Source: Pseudoalteromonas prydzensis (lineage in GTDB: Bacteria > Pseudomonadota > Gammaproteobacteria > Enterobacterales > Alteromonadaceae). From it: a stretch of 41,415 nucleotides of DNA. Where the stretch lies: assembly GCF_011050055.1 (NCBI RefSeq), contig NZ_DRGM01000195.1, forward strand, positions 1 to 41,415, in the 5' to 3' direction. Each line of letters opens with the position of its first letter. Positions within the stretch are counted from its first letter, which is position 1. A program made the translations under genes and the position numbers. Shown in pieces: positions 29,273 to 38,775 of this stretch. The notes below the pieces were generated by a model. The model worked only from the letters and a program-made list of their open reading frames with translations. It was not told the origin of the DNA and made no database searches.

Positions 29273-30142
29273 ATGAGCCGTTGGTTAGGTATAGATGAGT
29301 TTATTGCTGTGGGCGAAGAAGGCAGTTTTACCCGCGCAGCAAGCATACTAGAGGTATCGGTGGCGCATATTAGCCGCCACGTAACACAATTAGAGCAGCG
29401 CTTAAATACTCAATTATTAACGCGGACTACTCGTAAAGTTGTACTTACCAAAGAAGGCGAAGTATTTTTACACCAGACTAAGCAGTTACAGCATGCTTTA
29501 GACGACGCTACTGGGTTACTAGCACAACAACAAAGTACACCAAAAGGTAAAATCAAACTCACCGCGCCAGTCATGTATGGTGAGAGTTTTGTGATGCCTG
29601 CGGTGCACACCTTTATGCAACAGCACAGCGATGTTGAAGTCGAAATGGCATTGAGTAACGAGCAAGAAAACCTACTGGAAGGGGGCTTTGACTTGGCTAT
29701 TCGTCTGGGTCATTTAAAAGACTCTAGCTTAAAAGCACGGCGTTTAAGTGAGCGTCACTTTGTAATTTGCTGCTCAACAGCGTATTTAGCCCGTTATGGT
29801 GAGCCTCATACCTTAGCTGAATTGCAATATCATCAATGTTTAGTCGGTAACAGTAGTTATTGGCGTGTTTGTGAACAAGGACGTGACAAACATATTAAAA
29901 TAGCAGGGCGATTGCGGTGTAACAGTGGCTGGGCGTTAGCTGACGCGGCTAAAAAAGGGTTGGGTATTATTCAATTGCCGAATTATTACATTGAAAGAGA
30001 CTTAGCTGCGGGAGATTTAGTGCCGATTTTAACCAATAACCAGCCAAAACCAGAAGGCGTGTGGGGTGTGTATCCACCGCGGCAGTTTGTGGCAACCAAC
30101 GTGCGCGCATTACTTGATCATCTTATTAAATCTCTAAACTAA
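29273..30142 (+). CDS. LysR family transcriptional regulator (likely of frmAB)
   Basis: A 289-residue LysR regulator from the ATG at 29273. The N-terminal helix-turn-helix reads EEGSFTRAASILEVSVAHISRHVTQLEQRL, and residues 90-285 form the periplasmic-binding-like effector domain. The frame is open 45 bases upstream, but that part is the intergenic region and the 29273 start fits the family. LysR genes divergent from frmA/adhC commonly control formaldehyde detoxification, so that role is inferred from position. The DNA-binding part starts SRWLGIDEFIAVG, as in the many CrgA/AaeR-like regulators. Confidence 0.92.
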   Translation: MSRWLGIDEFIAVGEEGSFTRAASILEVSVAHISRHVTQLEQRLNTQLLTRTTRKVVLTKEGEVFLHQTKQLQHALDDATGLLAQQQSTPKGKIKLTAPVMYGESFVMPAVHTFMQQHSDVEVEMALSNEQENLLEGGFDLAIRLGHLKDSSLKARRLSERHFVICCSTAYLARYGEPHTLAELQYHQCLVGNSSYWRVCEQGRDKHIKIAGRLRCNSGWALADAAKKGLGIIQLPNYYIERDLAAGDLVPILTNNQPKPEGVWGVYPPRQFVATNVRALLDHLIKSLN

Positions 30143-30278
30143 AGTTTAATTAAAGTGGCTCAATTTTAATACAGCAGTGGATTTGTCATTAATTTTTACA
30201 TTTTTGCGCATACCCAATCGCACTTTATCTATGCTAGTATGAGCCCAGAATTGGCATTAAATGTAACCATAAATAATT

Positions 30279-31496
30279 ATGTTTCAACCTGTTAGCCTGT
30301 TTATCGGGCTGAGATACAGCCGCTCCTCGAAAGGGAACGCATTTATCTCGTTTATTTCGTTTTTCTCCATTGCCGGTATCGCTATAGGTTTAATGGCATT
30401 ATTTACTGTCAGCTCAGTGATGAATGGGTTTGAAAATAACCTTAAAACTAACATGCTGGGCCTTATTCCCCATGTTGAAATTGCAGCTGAGGGGCAAACA
30501 CAAGCACAAATGACGCAACTGCAAAATGATATCCTGGCGTCAAAGTTTGTCAAACATGCGAGTTTGTATCGTCATGGTGAGGCTATTTTGCAAACCAACC
30601 GTGATCTTCATGGCGTGTTATTGCAAGGCTTGTACGATGATAACGCGTCTTTGTATAAAATTAGTGATAAAGTTGTTCAAGGTAACTGGCAAACCGTTAT
30701 GGCATCGCGCTATAACATTGCCGTTAGCCGTTACTTAACCAGAAAACTTGGTATTGGTTTAGGCGATAAAGTGCGAGTGATTATGCCTAATGCATCCACT
30801 TATACACCACTTGGTCGAGTTCCTAGCCAACGTTTATTCACGGTTGCTGCCATTTATGAAACCGGCTCCGAAATCGATATGAGTTTGGCTTTTACTAGTG
30901 GCGAATCGTTGCAACGCGTGTTAAAGCTACCAGCAACTAGCGCGCCTAATTTAAGCATTTCACTCAACGACCCTTTTGAATTAGATACCTTTAGCGCATC
31001 AGCGAATAATATTTTAAGTCAGCATTCTGTGACCGATTGGCGTCAATCGCAAGGCACTTTATTTGCCGCGGTGGCGATGGAAAAACGCATTATGTCAATG
31101 TTGCTCGCGCTTATTGTGTTAGTGGCGGTATTTAATATTGTCTCTGCGTTGACCATGATGGTGAGTGAAAAACAAAGTGAAGTGGCTATCTTACAAACCC
31201 TTGGTTTAACCCCCGCGCAAGTGCAGCAAGTATTTATGATCCAAGGTTTATACAATGGTTTGATTGGCACCAGTATTGGCGCAGCACTTGGCCTGTTACT
31301 CAGTGCATATATTAACGAAGTGTTGGCTGGGATAGGTTTAAACCTGTTAACAGGGATTGCTCTACCAGTTAAATTTGACGTAATGAGCTTATTTGTCATT
31401 GCCGTTGGTAGCATCACCATGAGCTTTTTAGCTACTTTATATCCGGCGCGTAAAGCTGCCAATGTTAGCCCCGCAGAGGTATTGCGTTATGAATGA
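30279..31496 (+). CDS. lolC: Lipoprotein-releasing system membrane subunit LolC
   Basis: One of two permease subunits of the LolCDE complex, which extracts outer-membrane lipoproteins from the inner membrane and passes them to LolA. The 405-residue protein has one N-terminal membrane segment (near 25-48), a large periplasmic domain and three C-terminal segments (from about 270), the FtsX/MacB layout. N-terminal ISFFSIAGIAIGLMALFTVSSVMNGFE is typical. The order lolC-lolD-lolE is intact. Its stop overlaps the lolD ATG by 8 bases. LolC and LolE are told apart here mainly by gene order. Confidence 0.92.
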   Translation: MFQPVSLFIGLRYSRSSKGNAFISFISFFSIAGIAIGLMALFTVSSVMNGFENNLKTNMLGLIPHVEIAAEGQTQAQMTQLQNDILASKFVKHASLYRHGEAILQTNRDLHGVLLQGLYDDNASLYKISDKVVQGNWQTVMASRYNIAVSRYLTRKLGIGLGDKVRVIMPNASTYTPLGRVPSQRLFTVAAIYETGSEIDMSLAFTSGESLQRVLKLPATSAPNLSISLNDPFELDTFSASANNILSQHSVTDWRQSQGTLFAAVAMEKRIMSMLLALIVLVAVFNIVSALTMMVSEKQSEVAILQTLGLTPAQVQQVFMIQGLYNGLIGTSIGAALGLLLSAYINEVLAGIGLNLLTGIALPVKFDVMSLFVIAVGSITMSFLATLYPARKAANVSPAEVLRYE

Positions 31497-32187
31497 TTTA
31501 GTTATCCAATGTGAACAGTTAAGCAAAGTTTATCAAGATGGTGCTAGTCAAGTAGAGGTATTAAAAGGCATAGATCTAACCTTACAACAAGGTGAAATGC
31601 TGGCAATTGTTGGTAGTTCTGGCTCTGGCAAAAGCACCTTGTTGCATATTTTAGGCACCTTGGATTCACAAACTGCCGGTGTGGCAAAAATTAAAGGCCA
31701 GCAAGTTGCTAAATTATCTCGTGCTGAGCAAGCAAAATTTCGTAACGATCATTTAGGCTTTATTTACCAGTTTCATCATTTGTTGATGGAATTCAATGCG
31801 GTAGAAAATGTTGCGATGCCTCTATTGATCAAAGGTCTCAGCGCTAAACAGGCCAATGTTAAAGCCTTAGCAATGCTTGAAAAAGTTGGCTTATCTCATC
31901 GTAGTAGTCATAAACCATCGATGTTATCAGGTGGCGAACGGCAACGGGTGGCGATTGCGCGCGCATTAGTAACAGAGCCTGATCTGGTATTGGCTGATGA
32001 GCCGACAGGCAATTTAGATAAACAAAATGCAATTAAAATTTACGATTTGATCAAAGAGCTTAATAGCAGTTTAAATACCAGTTTTGTGGTAGTAACCCAT
32101 GATTTAGAATTAGCCGACAAACTGGGCAAAATTGCGTATCTTGACGATGGTAAGTTGGCAGTCAAAGAGGCCAGCTATGTTGCTTAG
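31489..32187 (+). CDS. lolD: Lipoprotein-releasing system ATPase LolD
   Basis: The ATPase of LolCDE, 232 residues from the ATG at 31489, which lies inside the end of lolC. Walker A is GSSGSGKST (near 42-50), the signature is [15 protein letters not shown] and Walker B is [12 protein letters not shown], followed by the switch region VVTHDLELA. The LolD-specific [18 protein letters not shown] block is present. The frame is open 27 bases further upstream, but the overlapping ATG is the usual arrangement. The stop overlaps the lolE start by 11 bases. Confidence 0.96.
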   Translation: MNDLVIQCEQLSKVYQDGASQVEVLKGIDLTLQQGEMLAIVGSSGSGKSTLLHILGTLDSQTAGVAKIKGQQVAKLSRAEQAKFRNDHLGFIYQFHHLLMEFNAVENVAMPLLIKGLSAKQANVKALAMLEKVGLSHRSSHKPSMLSGGERQRVAIARALVTEPDLVLADEPTGNLDKQNAIKIYDLIKELNSSLNTSFVVVTHDLELADKLGKIAYLDDGKLAVKEASYVA

Positions 32188-33421
32188 TGCCTATTTAAGT
32201 AAACGTTTTAGGGCAAGCTCTGGCAGCAGCGATGAGAAAAATGGTTTTGTTAGCTTTATTGCCAAAGCGTCAACCATTGGTATTTTACTCGGTGTTGCCG
32301 TGCTGATCGTGGCGTTGTCAGTGATCAATGGTTTTGAACAGCAACTAGTACATCGTTTATTAAGCGTTGTGCCACAAGTTGAGTATGTTGCGCCAAATCG
32401 CGCGATTGATAATTGGCCTGAAAAAGTGGCAAAGCTCAAACAACAGCCCGGTGTCACCGGTGCTGCACCGTTTATAAGCGTAAATGGTATGGCGCAGTAT
32501 AAAAGTGAACTGAAAGCGGTTGAAGTACGCGGTGTAGATCCTGCTTTTGAAAGTGAGGTCTCTGCGGTTAACCAGTTTACCCATGGCAAGTTGGTCAGCC
32601 AGATCAGCGAAGACGAAATTATTTTAGGCCAACAAATTGTAAAACAGTTAGGGGTTGAGCAAGGGGAGTTAATTACCTTATTGATCCCCCAAGTAAATCA
32701 AACTAGCACGGAGATATTAGCGCCAAAAAGAGTGACCTTAACCTTAGCCGGCATTATTGAGATGGGTGGGCCAATCGATAGTACGGCGGCATTTATTCAT
32801 CTAAGTAAAGCGCAATCAGTGCTTGGCTATGAACAGCTGCAAGTAACCGGACTTCGTTTAGCGGTAACCGATGTTTTTCAAGCGCACCAAATTGCGCTAC
32901 GGGTTGGCCAAACAATCGATGACTATGTGTATATTTCTAGCTGGTTTAGAACCCAAGGCAGCTTGTACCAAGATATACAAATGGTCAGAACCATTGTTTA
33001 TATTGTGGTATTTTTAATTATTGCAGTGGCGAGTTTTAATATTGTTTCATCGTTGGTGATGGAAGTGCGAGAAAAACAGGCCAACATTGCCATTTTAAAA
33101 ACCATGGGCGCAAAAGACAGTACAATCTTAGCAACGTTCATTTTACAAGGGCTTAGCCAAGCCTTTATTGGTGTAGTGCTTGGCAGCTTTATTGGTGTGA
33201 TGCTAGCGCTGAATATAAGTGAGCTATTTACTTTAGTGAGTCAATTACTCGGTGCTAATCCGCTCGAAGGGGTTTATTTTATTGAGTTTTTACCCAGCAA
33301 GCTGGTTTGGCAAGACATTGTGATCACCGTGATAGTTACTTTTATGCTTGCGGTACTGGCAACCATTTACCCCGCATGGCAAGCAACCCGTGTTGATCCT
33401 GCTAAGGTGCTTGGTAACTAA
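32177..33421 (+). CDS. lolE: Lipoprotein-releasing system membrane subunit LolE
   Basis: The second permease subunit of LolCDE, 414 residues from the ATG at 32177, the same length as E. coli LolE. It has an N-terminal membrane segment (VSFIAKASTIGILLGVAVLIVALSV...), a periplasmic domain, and three C-terminal segments with the ASFNIVSSLVMEVREKQANIAILKTMGA block. The start overlaps lolD by 11 bases, so the three subunits are translationally coupled. A short perfect palindrome (GCGTAGCTACGC) directly follows the stop codon. Confidence 0.93.
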   Translation: MLLSAYLSKRFRASSGSSDEKNGFVSFIAKASTIGILLGVAVLIVALSVINGFEQQLVHRLLSVVPQVEYVAPNRAIDNWPEKVAKLKQQPGVTGAAPFISVNGMAQYKSELKAVEVRGVDPAFESEVSAVNQFTHGKLVSQISEDEIILGQQIVKQLGVEQGELITLLIPQVNQTSTEILAPKRVTLTLAGIIEMGGPIDSTAAFIHLSKAQSVLGYEQLQVTGLRLAVTDVFQAHQIALRVGQTIDDYVYISSWFRTQGSLYQDIQMVRTIVYIVVFLIIAVASFNIVSSLVMEVREKQANIAILKTMGAKDSTILATFILQGLSQAFIGVVLGSFIGVMLALNISELFTLVSQLLGANPLEGVYFIEFLPSKLVWQDIVITVIVTFMLAVLATIYPAWQATRVDPAKVLGN

Positions 33422-33542
33422 GCGTAGCTACGCAAATAAATTATTTTAATTATGCAATGGCGTGTTTTTGTCGTGTTATTACGATCTTTGCCGTCATTTT
33501 TTGGTTTAATAGCTAAGCGTAAATATTATAAAAGGAGGCACT

Positions 33543-34076
33543 ATGTACGCATATCAGCAAGTTCTTGATTATTGGTTTGATGAGCTAGGTCCATCAGGCT
33601 GGTATAAAAAATCAGCAGCAACGGATGCGACGATACGGGCAAAATTTGCAGAGCTGTTAATGGCAATAATACAAGGTGAGTGTGCCGGCTGGCGCACCAC
33701 TGCACTTGGTTCATTAGCGGAGATCATAGTGCTTGATCAATTCTCACGTAATATTTACCGCGATACACCACACGCATTTAGCCAAGATCCGCAAGCACTT
33801 ACCCTTGCCCAGTTTGCAATCGAAAAAGGCTTTGATAAATCGCTGCCCGAGTCGCAACGGGTGTTTTTTTATATGCCGTTTATGCACAGCGAATCAAAAT
33901 ATATTCATAGCCTTGCACTAGCTTTATTTAAAGGTTTAGCAAACGAAGACTATGAACTTGCCCATAAAAAGATTATTGATCAATTTGCCCGTTACCCGCA
34001 CCGCAATGAGATTTTAGGGCGACCTTCAACGGCTGCTGAGCTCGCTTTTTTAAGCCAACCCGGCTCGCGTTTTTAA
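33543..34076 (+). CDS. DUF924 family protein
   Basis: A 177-residue predicted cytosolic protein of the DUF924 (TPR-like helical) family; function unknown. Conserved features are the N-terminal VLDYWFDELGPSGWYKK, the LDQFSRNIYRDTPHAFSQD block and FFYMPFMHSES, then RYPHRNEILGRPSTAAELAFL. The ATG is preceded by a full Shine-Dalgarno, AAAGGAGG. Its stop overlaps by 4 bases the 3' end of the convergent spermidine-synthase-like gene. Confidence 0.9.
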   Translation: MYAYQQVLDYWFDELGPSGWYKKSAATDATIRAKFAELLMAIIQGECAGWRTTALGSLAEIIVLDQFSRNIYRDTPHAFSQDPQALTLAQFAIEKGFDKSLPESQRVFFYMPFMHSESKYIHSLALALFKGLANEDYELAHKKIIDQFARYPHRNEILGRPSTAAELAFLSQPGSRF

Positions 34077-34837
34077 TTCTTCGTATACAATAACTGTTTG
34101 ATGTTTTCCGCTAGATTTGCCGTATTAATATTGTCGCACAGTTTTATATTCTCTATTGTAATGCCAGCTAAACTGGCATTACTGGCGATCACGACAATAT
34201 TTTTAAACTGCTTAAATTCAATCACAATAAACTCGTTAAACAATGAGCGCAGTAATAACAGTAAGTTGATCACCTGTTGCTCGTTGCTTGGGGCGAGATT
34301 GATGGCTATTTTCCCACGTGGCGTAAGGTGAGTAAAACAGGCATGCCAAAACGCGTGCTTTTGTAACAGTGCTTGTTGTGACTGGGCGCTAAAAATATCG
34401 ATTAAAATCACATCAAAACGCTGCTGGCACTGGGCAATAAAATGCTCAGCGCAATCATTAATAATTGGCGTAGTTTCGTCGAGTAAAAAATACTTCTGCG
34501 CTGCTGCAATAATATCAGCGCTGATTTCAACTGAGGTGAGCTTAATTGCGGACTCCTTTAAGGCGCGTTCAAAGCAACCACTGCCAGCACCTAAATTGAG
34601 TAACTGAGTGTTTGCTGTGATAGGCAATAGGCAGATAAACATTGCCTGATTAACAGGCGCACAGAGTAAATCTGGCTGGGTTTTATCCATAACGCCTTGT
34701 ATAACGTGATCATCGCCAAGGGTAAACCAGCGATATTGGCCGTTTTCCACGATGCGTAATAATCCATACGGGCTGCGTATATTGGCTAATAGACTGCTAT
34801 GGGGGAGCTGGGTTAAATCAAGCATCAGTGGTGTCAT
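34073..34837 (-). CDS. Spermidine synthase-like (SAM-dependent) protein
   Basis: A 254-residue protein with the Rossmann fold of the spermidine synthase/methyltransferase superfamily: the nucleotide-binding NLGAGSGCFERALKE (near 81-95), EISADIIAAAQKYF, and FDVILIDIFSAQSQ, where polyamine synthases have a D-x-F loop. The N-terminal beta region is shorter than in SpeE, and the complete polyamine-binding set is not evident. It may be a methyltransferase or an aminopropyltransferase of unknown substrate. It is transcribed towards the DUF924 gene, overlapping it by 4 bases. Confidence 0.8.
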   Translation of the reverse strand: MTPLMLDLTQLPHSSLLANIRSPYGLLRIVENGQYRWFTLGDDHVIQGVMDKTQPDLLCAPVNQAMFICLLPITANTQLLNLGAGSGCFERALKESAIKLTSVEISADIIAAAQKYFLLDETTPIINDCAEHFIAQCQQRFDVILIDIFSAQSQQALLQKHAFWHACFTHLTPRGKIAINLAPSNEQQVINLLLLLRSLFNEFIVIEFKQFKNIVVIASNASLAGITIENIKLCDNINTANLAENIKQLLYTKN

Positions 34838-34972
34838 GTCGGTACTGGCAGATTGGATTGGGGATTGAGTAAAATATCAATAGGGGCGCCTCATTAACTC
34901 TGTTAAACTGTGCGGCTTCTTAATAAGCCAGCAATACTTGCTTGGTTGTCTTATCTTACTCTGGAATTTACT

Positions 34973-35446
34973 TTGACTAATAATGATATTTTACGTCGTC
35001 TGCGTTATACCTTTAATTTAACTGATACTAATATGATTGAAATTTTTGCAGCGGCCGATCATGTCGTCACACCACTGCAAGTGACAGGTTGGCTTACCAA
35101 AGAAAGTGAAGCAGGGCATGTAGAGCCAAGCGATACTGAATTTGCGACTTTTCTAAATGGCTTTATCAATACAAAACGTGGTAGACGCGAGGGTGAACAG
35201 CCGCTTCCAGAGAGCAAACTAAATAATAATATTATTTTAATGAAATTGCGTATCGCATTGAATATGAAAACAGAAGATGTGATTGAGGTGCTTGCCTTAA
35301 CCGATTTTAATTTAAGCAAACATGAGCTAAGTGCTTTCTCACGTAAAGCGGAGAATAAACATTACCGTGTCTGTAATGATCAAATCTTACGTAACTTTTT
35401 AACCGGTATTCAGTTGCAAAACCGCCCAACAATTAGCGGCGAATAA
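34973..35446 (+). CDS. yehS: DUF1456 (YehS-like) protein
   Basis: A 157-residue cytosolic protein with two copies of the DUF1456 repeat (residues 1-70 and 80-150), each starting NND/NNN-I(L/I)-x-(R/K)LR and ending in a helical block. The family includes E. coli YehS, of unknown function. The start is set at TTG 34973 (TNNDILRRLRYTF), which matches the family N-terminus (NDILRxxRY) and has a GGAA element before it. The frame stays open 63 bases upstream to another start, but those residues do not look conserved. Confidence 0.88.
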   Translation: MTNNDILRRLRYTFNLTDTNMIEIFAAADHVVTPLQVTGWLTKESEAGHVEPSDTEFATFLNGFINTKRGRREGEQPLPESKLNNNIILMKLRIALNMKTEDVIEVLALTDFNLSKHELSAFSRKAENKHYRVCNDQILRNFLTGIQLQNRPTISGE

Positions 35447-35795
35447 TCTAGCAGATCATATTCGCAGGAGTTTAGCGCGGATATGATCAATCCCCTTTAA
35501 TAAAACCTCTTTTAAAATACGCCAAGACTCATTTTGCGCTGTGCTACTTTTCTCCACAATACTAAATTTAATTACTTTTTATAGATTTATATTCACTTAC
35601 AGTGGGTAATAATTTAGTGGGCTTTATGCTAACTCAAAAATAATTCACGTTGTTGGGCGTTAAATAGACTGCAATAGCATGCTACAGTGGTGAAAATTGC
35701 CATTACTTTAAGGTTCTTACTGTATGAAACATAAACTTGATCATGTCTATTTCAATATTTGATAAAACAATAACAATTAACACGGAAGCATAATT
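35447..35795. other. 349-base gap between yehS and gdhA
   Basis: No gene was seen. A 12-base-pair hairpin (arms 35454-35465 and 35477-35488, GATCATAT... / ...ATATGATC, one G-U pair) follows yehS and may mark the end of its transcript, although the T-rich run after it is broken. The rest is AT-rich and should contain the gdhA promoter, which I could not identify. Confidence 0.5.
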
Positions 35796-37148
35796 ATGAA
35801 TTATATCCACAATACTATTGCACAGTTAAAACACACCAGCCCCGCACAATGCGAATTTTATCAAGCCGTTGAAGAAGTGCTTGAGTCTCTTGAACCTATA
35901 CTCGAAAACGTTAGTAAATACCAAAAAAATGCCATTATTCAACGCTTAGTCGAGCCTGAACGACAAATTATGTTTAGAGTGCCTTGGCTTGATGATAACG
36001 GCAACATTCAGGTTAATAAAGGTTATCGGATTGAATTTAACTCAAGCTTAGGGCCGTACAAAGGCGGTTTACGTTTTCACCCCAGTGTAAATGCCAGCAT
36101 CATAAAATTTTTAGGGTTTGAACAAATTTTTAAAAATGCATTAACGGGTTTAGCCATTGGTGGCGGTAAAGGCGGCGCTAATTTTGATCCTAAAGGTCGT
36201 TCCGATGCTGAAATAATGCGCTTTTGCCAATCATTTATGAACGAATTGTATCGCCATATCGGCCCAACGACTGACGTACCCGCGGGTGATATTGGCGTGG
36301 GGGCGCGTGAAATAGGCTATATGTTTGGTCAGTATAAACGTTTAACCGGTCGTTACGACGGCGCCTTTACGGGTAAAAGTTTATTGTGGGGTGGCTCACT
36401 AGTACGCAAAGAAGCCACTGGCTATGGTGCGGTATATTTTGCTAATTATATGCTGCAAGCACGCGATGGCAGTTTGCAAGGTAAGCGCTGCTTAGTGTCT
36501 GGCGCTGGCAATGTCGCAATTTATGCGATGGAAAAACTCTATCAGTTAGGGGCAACCCCGATCACTTGTAGCGATTCAACGGGCACGCTTTATCATGAAG
36601 CGGGTATTGATCTGGCACATGTTAAACAGCTCAAAGAAGGTGAGCGGGCAAGTTTAGCCCGTTATGTAGATAAACACAGCGATGCGCAATATATTCCTGC
36701 TGCAGATTATCCCGATGATGGCCATGCGGTGTGGCGTTTTGTCGCTGATGCGGCTTTTCCCTGTGCGACACAAAACGAGTTGACCGAGTCCGATGCACAG
36801 GCGCTAATTAATAATGGCTGTATTTTGGTAAGTGAAGGTGCAAATATGCCAAGCACAAAAGCGGCTATTGATGTGTTTCTCGATGCTAATATTGCTTACG
36901 GGCCAGGTAAAGCCGCCAATGCCGGTGGTGTTGCAACAAGCCAATTAGAAATGGCGCAAAATGCCAGTATGCAAACGTGGACGTTTGCAGAAGTGGATAC
37001 TAAGCTGCAACAGATCATGAAAAATATTTTTGATACCGCAAGCAATACCGCTGCTGAGTTTGGTGAGCCAGGCAATTTAGTGTTAGGCGCTAATATTGCG
37101 GCGTTTCGCCGAGTTGCCGATGCAATGATAGAGCAGGGCGTTGTGTAA
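35796..37148 (+). CDS. gdhA: NADP-specific glutamate dehydrogenase
   Basis: A hexameric cytosolic enzyme that reductively aminates 2-oxoglutarate to glutamate, assimilating ammonium. The 450-residue length is that of the small NADP type. Visible sites are KGGLRFHPSVN and the catalytic lysine region IGGGKGGANFDPKG, then DVPAGDIGVGAREIGYMFGQYK and the coenzyme-binding loop VSGAGNVAIYAMEKL. A conserved C-terminal ANAGGVATSQLEMAQN is present. It stands alone, followed by a hairpin. Together with the exported glutaminase it gives the region two glutamate-producing enzymes. Confidence 0.97.
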   Translation: MNYIHNTIAQLKHTSPAQCEFYQAVEEVLESLEPILENVSKYQKNAIIQRLVEPERQIMFRVPWLDDNGNIQVNKGYRIEFNSSLGPYKGGLRFHPSVNASIIKFLGFEQIFKNALTGLAIGGGKGGANFDPKGRSDAEIMRFCQSFMNELYRHIGPTTDVPAGDIGVGAREIGYMFGQYKRLTGRYDGAFTGKSLLWGGSLVRKEATGYGAVYFANYMLQARDGSLQGKRCLVSGAGNVAIYAMEKLYQLGATPITCSDSTGTLYHEAGIDLAHVKQLKEGERASLARYVDKHSDAQYIPAADYPDDGHAVWRFVADAAFPCATQNELTESDAQALINNGCILVSEGANMPSTKAAIDVFLDANIAYGPGKAANAGGVATSQLEMAQNASMQTWTFAEVDTKLQQIMKNIFDTASNTAAEFGEPGNLVLGANIAAFRRVADAMIEQGVV

Positions 37149-37174
37149 TTATTTACGTAAAGCTTAGTTCAGTT

Positions 37175-37196
37175 AGCCCACTATCACAGTGGGCTT
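37175..37196 (+). terminator. Probable terminator hairpin after gdhA
   Basis: AGCCCACT / AGTGGGCT with a 5-base loop, 27 bases after the gdhA stop. The T-run is short, so the termination strength is uncertain. Confidence 0.55.
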
Positions 37197-37339
37197 GCAC
37201 TAATTATTATACTGATTATTTCACTAATCGGTGATTAAACGAGTTAATCAGTTGTTAGTCTCAAAATTATTTGCAGCATTTAATCACTCACGTATTGTGG
37301 TTTGGGTATTCATTCATCAACAATAAAAGAGCATCAACC

Positions 37340-38737
37340 ATGTTTGAGCAACAAAGCCACCTTCTTGCATCCTGTAAACCTGCAATACTTATCAGTACAC
37401 TGTTTATTGCCACGAGCACGCTGGCGGTCGAACCAGATCATCAAGATCAAACCAAACTTCATGATATTGCCGCGTCGGTATCGGCTAAGCGGATTGAAAA
37501 TGACATTCAAGCTTTAGTTGATTTTGGCACCCGGCATACTTTATCCGATACTAAATCAACAACGCGGGGAATTGGCGCGGCGCGGCGTTGGATCAAAGCA
37601 GAATTTGAAAAAATATCTGCCGAGTGCGGTGGCTGTTTAGAGGTTTTAGAAGTTAAAGACACAATTTCAGGTGAAAAACGTATTCCAAATCCTGTTGAAG
37701 TGGTCAATATCATTGCGATCCAACGTGGTACTGATGAACCTAATCGTATGGTAATGATGTCGGGCGATATTGATTCTCGGGTCAGTGATGTGATGGATTT
37801 TACCAGTGACTCACCTGGCGCGAATGATAATGCATCGGGAGTGGCTGGCGTTATTGAATCAGCCCGCGTCTTGTCAAAGTATCAGTTTAACGGCTCGATT
37901 GTCTATGCGGCGCTTTCAGGTGAAGAGCAAGGCCTGTTTGGTGGTAAGATTTTAGCGGATTATGCAAAGCAGCAAGGCTGGCAAGTTCATGGTGTGCTCA
38001 ATAATGACATGATCGGAAATATCACCGGCATCAATGGTGTAACCGATAACACCACCGCACGTATATTCTCAGAGGGCACACGTGTCATTGAAACCAAAGA
38101 GCAAGCCCATAAACGCCGTTTTACCGGTGGTGAGGTTGATTCTGCCAGTCGTAATTTAGCCCGTTATATTGATACCATTGCCGATCGCTACATTCCAAAT
38201 TTAGATACTATGCTCGTGTATCGACTCGATCGTTTTGGCCGAGGTGGGCATCATCGCCCATTTAATGACATGGGCTATGCGGCTGTGCGAGTGATGGAAA
38301 CTAACGAAAACTACAATCATCAGCACCAAGATTTACGCACCGAAGATGGCATTGTTTACGGTGACACTATAGATGGCGTTGATTTTGATTACACGGCAAA
38401 ACTCACTTCACTTAATGCAGTGAGCCTTGCAGCTATGGCGTGGGCACCCGCGCCACCAACAGGGGTTGAAATATCAGGTGCAGTGCAACCGAGCACCACC
38501 TTAAAATGGCAAAAGAACAGCGACAAAACAACGGTTGGTTACAGAATTTACTGGCGTTATACCAGTGAGCCACAATGGCAGTTTAGCCGTTATGTGGGTA
38601 ATGTAACGCAAGCCACTCTTAAAAATGTTGTGATCGACAACTATTACTTTGGTGTCGCCGCAGTGAATAAAGACGGCATTGATTCACCGGTTGTATTCCC
38701 TGGTGATGTGGGCGCATTTGAGCACTCGGTAAAGTAA
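37340..38737 (+). CDS. Exported M28 family peptidase with C-terminal fibronectin III-like domain
   Basis: A 465-residue predicted aminopeptidase from the ATG at 37340. The N-terminal segment (residues 13-31, ending STLA) is a signal peptide. The M28 dinuclear zinc site is partly standard: Asp163 (GANDNASG), Glu195-Glu196 (SGEEQG) and a later Asp in NNDMIGN, with a His in YNHQHQD. The first ligand motif, normally His-x-Asp, reads Asp143-Ile-Asp145 (SGDIDSRVSD). The last 90 residues form a beta-rich, FnIII-like domain (LKWQKNSDKTTVGYRIYWR). The ribosome-binding site is modest (AAGAG). The frame is open 69 bases upstream, but without a plausible leader. Confidence 0.9.
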   Translation: MFEQQSHLLASCKPAILISTLFIATSTLAVEPDHQDQTKLHDIAASVSAKRIENDIQALVDFGTRHTLSDTKSTTRGIGAARRWIKAEFEKISAECGGCLEVLEVKDTISGEKRIPNPVEVVNIIAIQRGTDEPNRMVMMSGDIDSRVSDVMDFTSDSPGANDNASGVAGVIESARVLSKYQFNGSIVYAALSGEEQGLFGGKILADYAKQQGWQVHGVLNNDMIGNITGINGVTDNTTARIFSEGTRVIETKEQAHKRRFTGGEVDSASRNLARYIDTIADRYIPNLDTMLVYRLDRFGRGGHHRPFNDMGYAAVRVMETNENYNHQHQDLRTEDGIVYGDTIDGVDFDYTAKLTSLNAVSLAAMAWAPAPPTGVEISGAVQPSTTLKWQKNSDKTTVGYRIYWRYTSEPQWQFSRYVGNVTQATLKNVVIDNYYFGVAAVNKDGIDSPVVFPGDVGAFEHSVK

Positions 38738-38742
38738 TATCC

Positions 38743-38775
38743 ATTTGTAGCGCAAGCCAGCCTTGCGCTACAAAT
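38743..38775. repeat. Perfect palindrome after the M28 peptidase gene
   Basis: 14-base arms ATTTGTAGCGCAAG / CTTGCGCTACAAAT around a 5-base loop. It lies just past the stop codon and may end the transcript, although no T-run follows. Its compact symmetric form also suits a dispersed extragenic palindromic repeat. Confidence 0.7.

Noticed and set aside
33422..33433. Palindrome GCGTAGCTACGC after lolE
   Set aside because: It has no loop and no T-run, so it is a poor terminator, and a 12-base palindrome can occur by chance.
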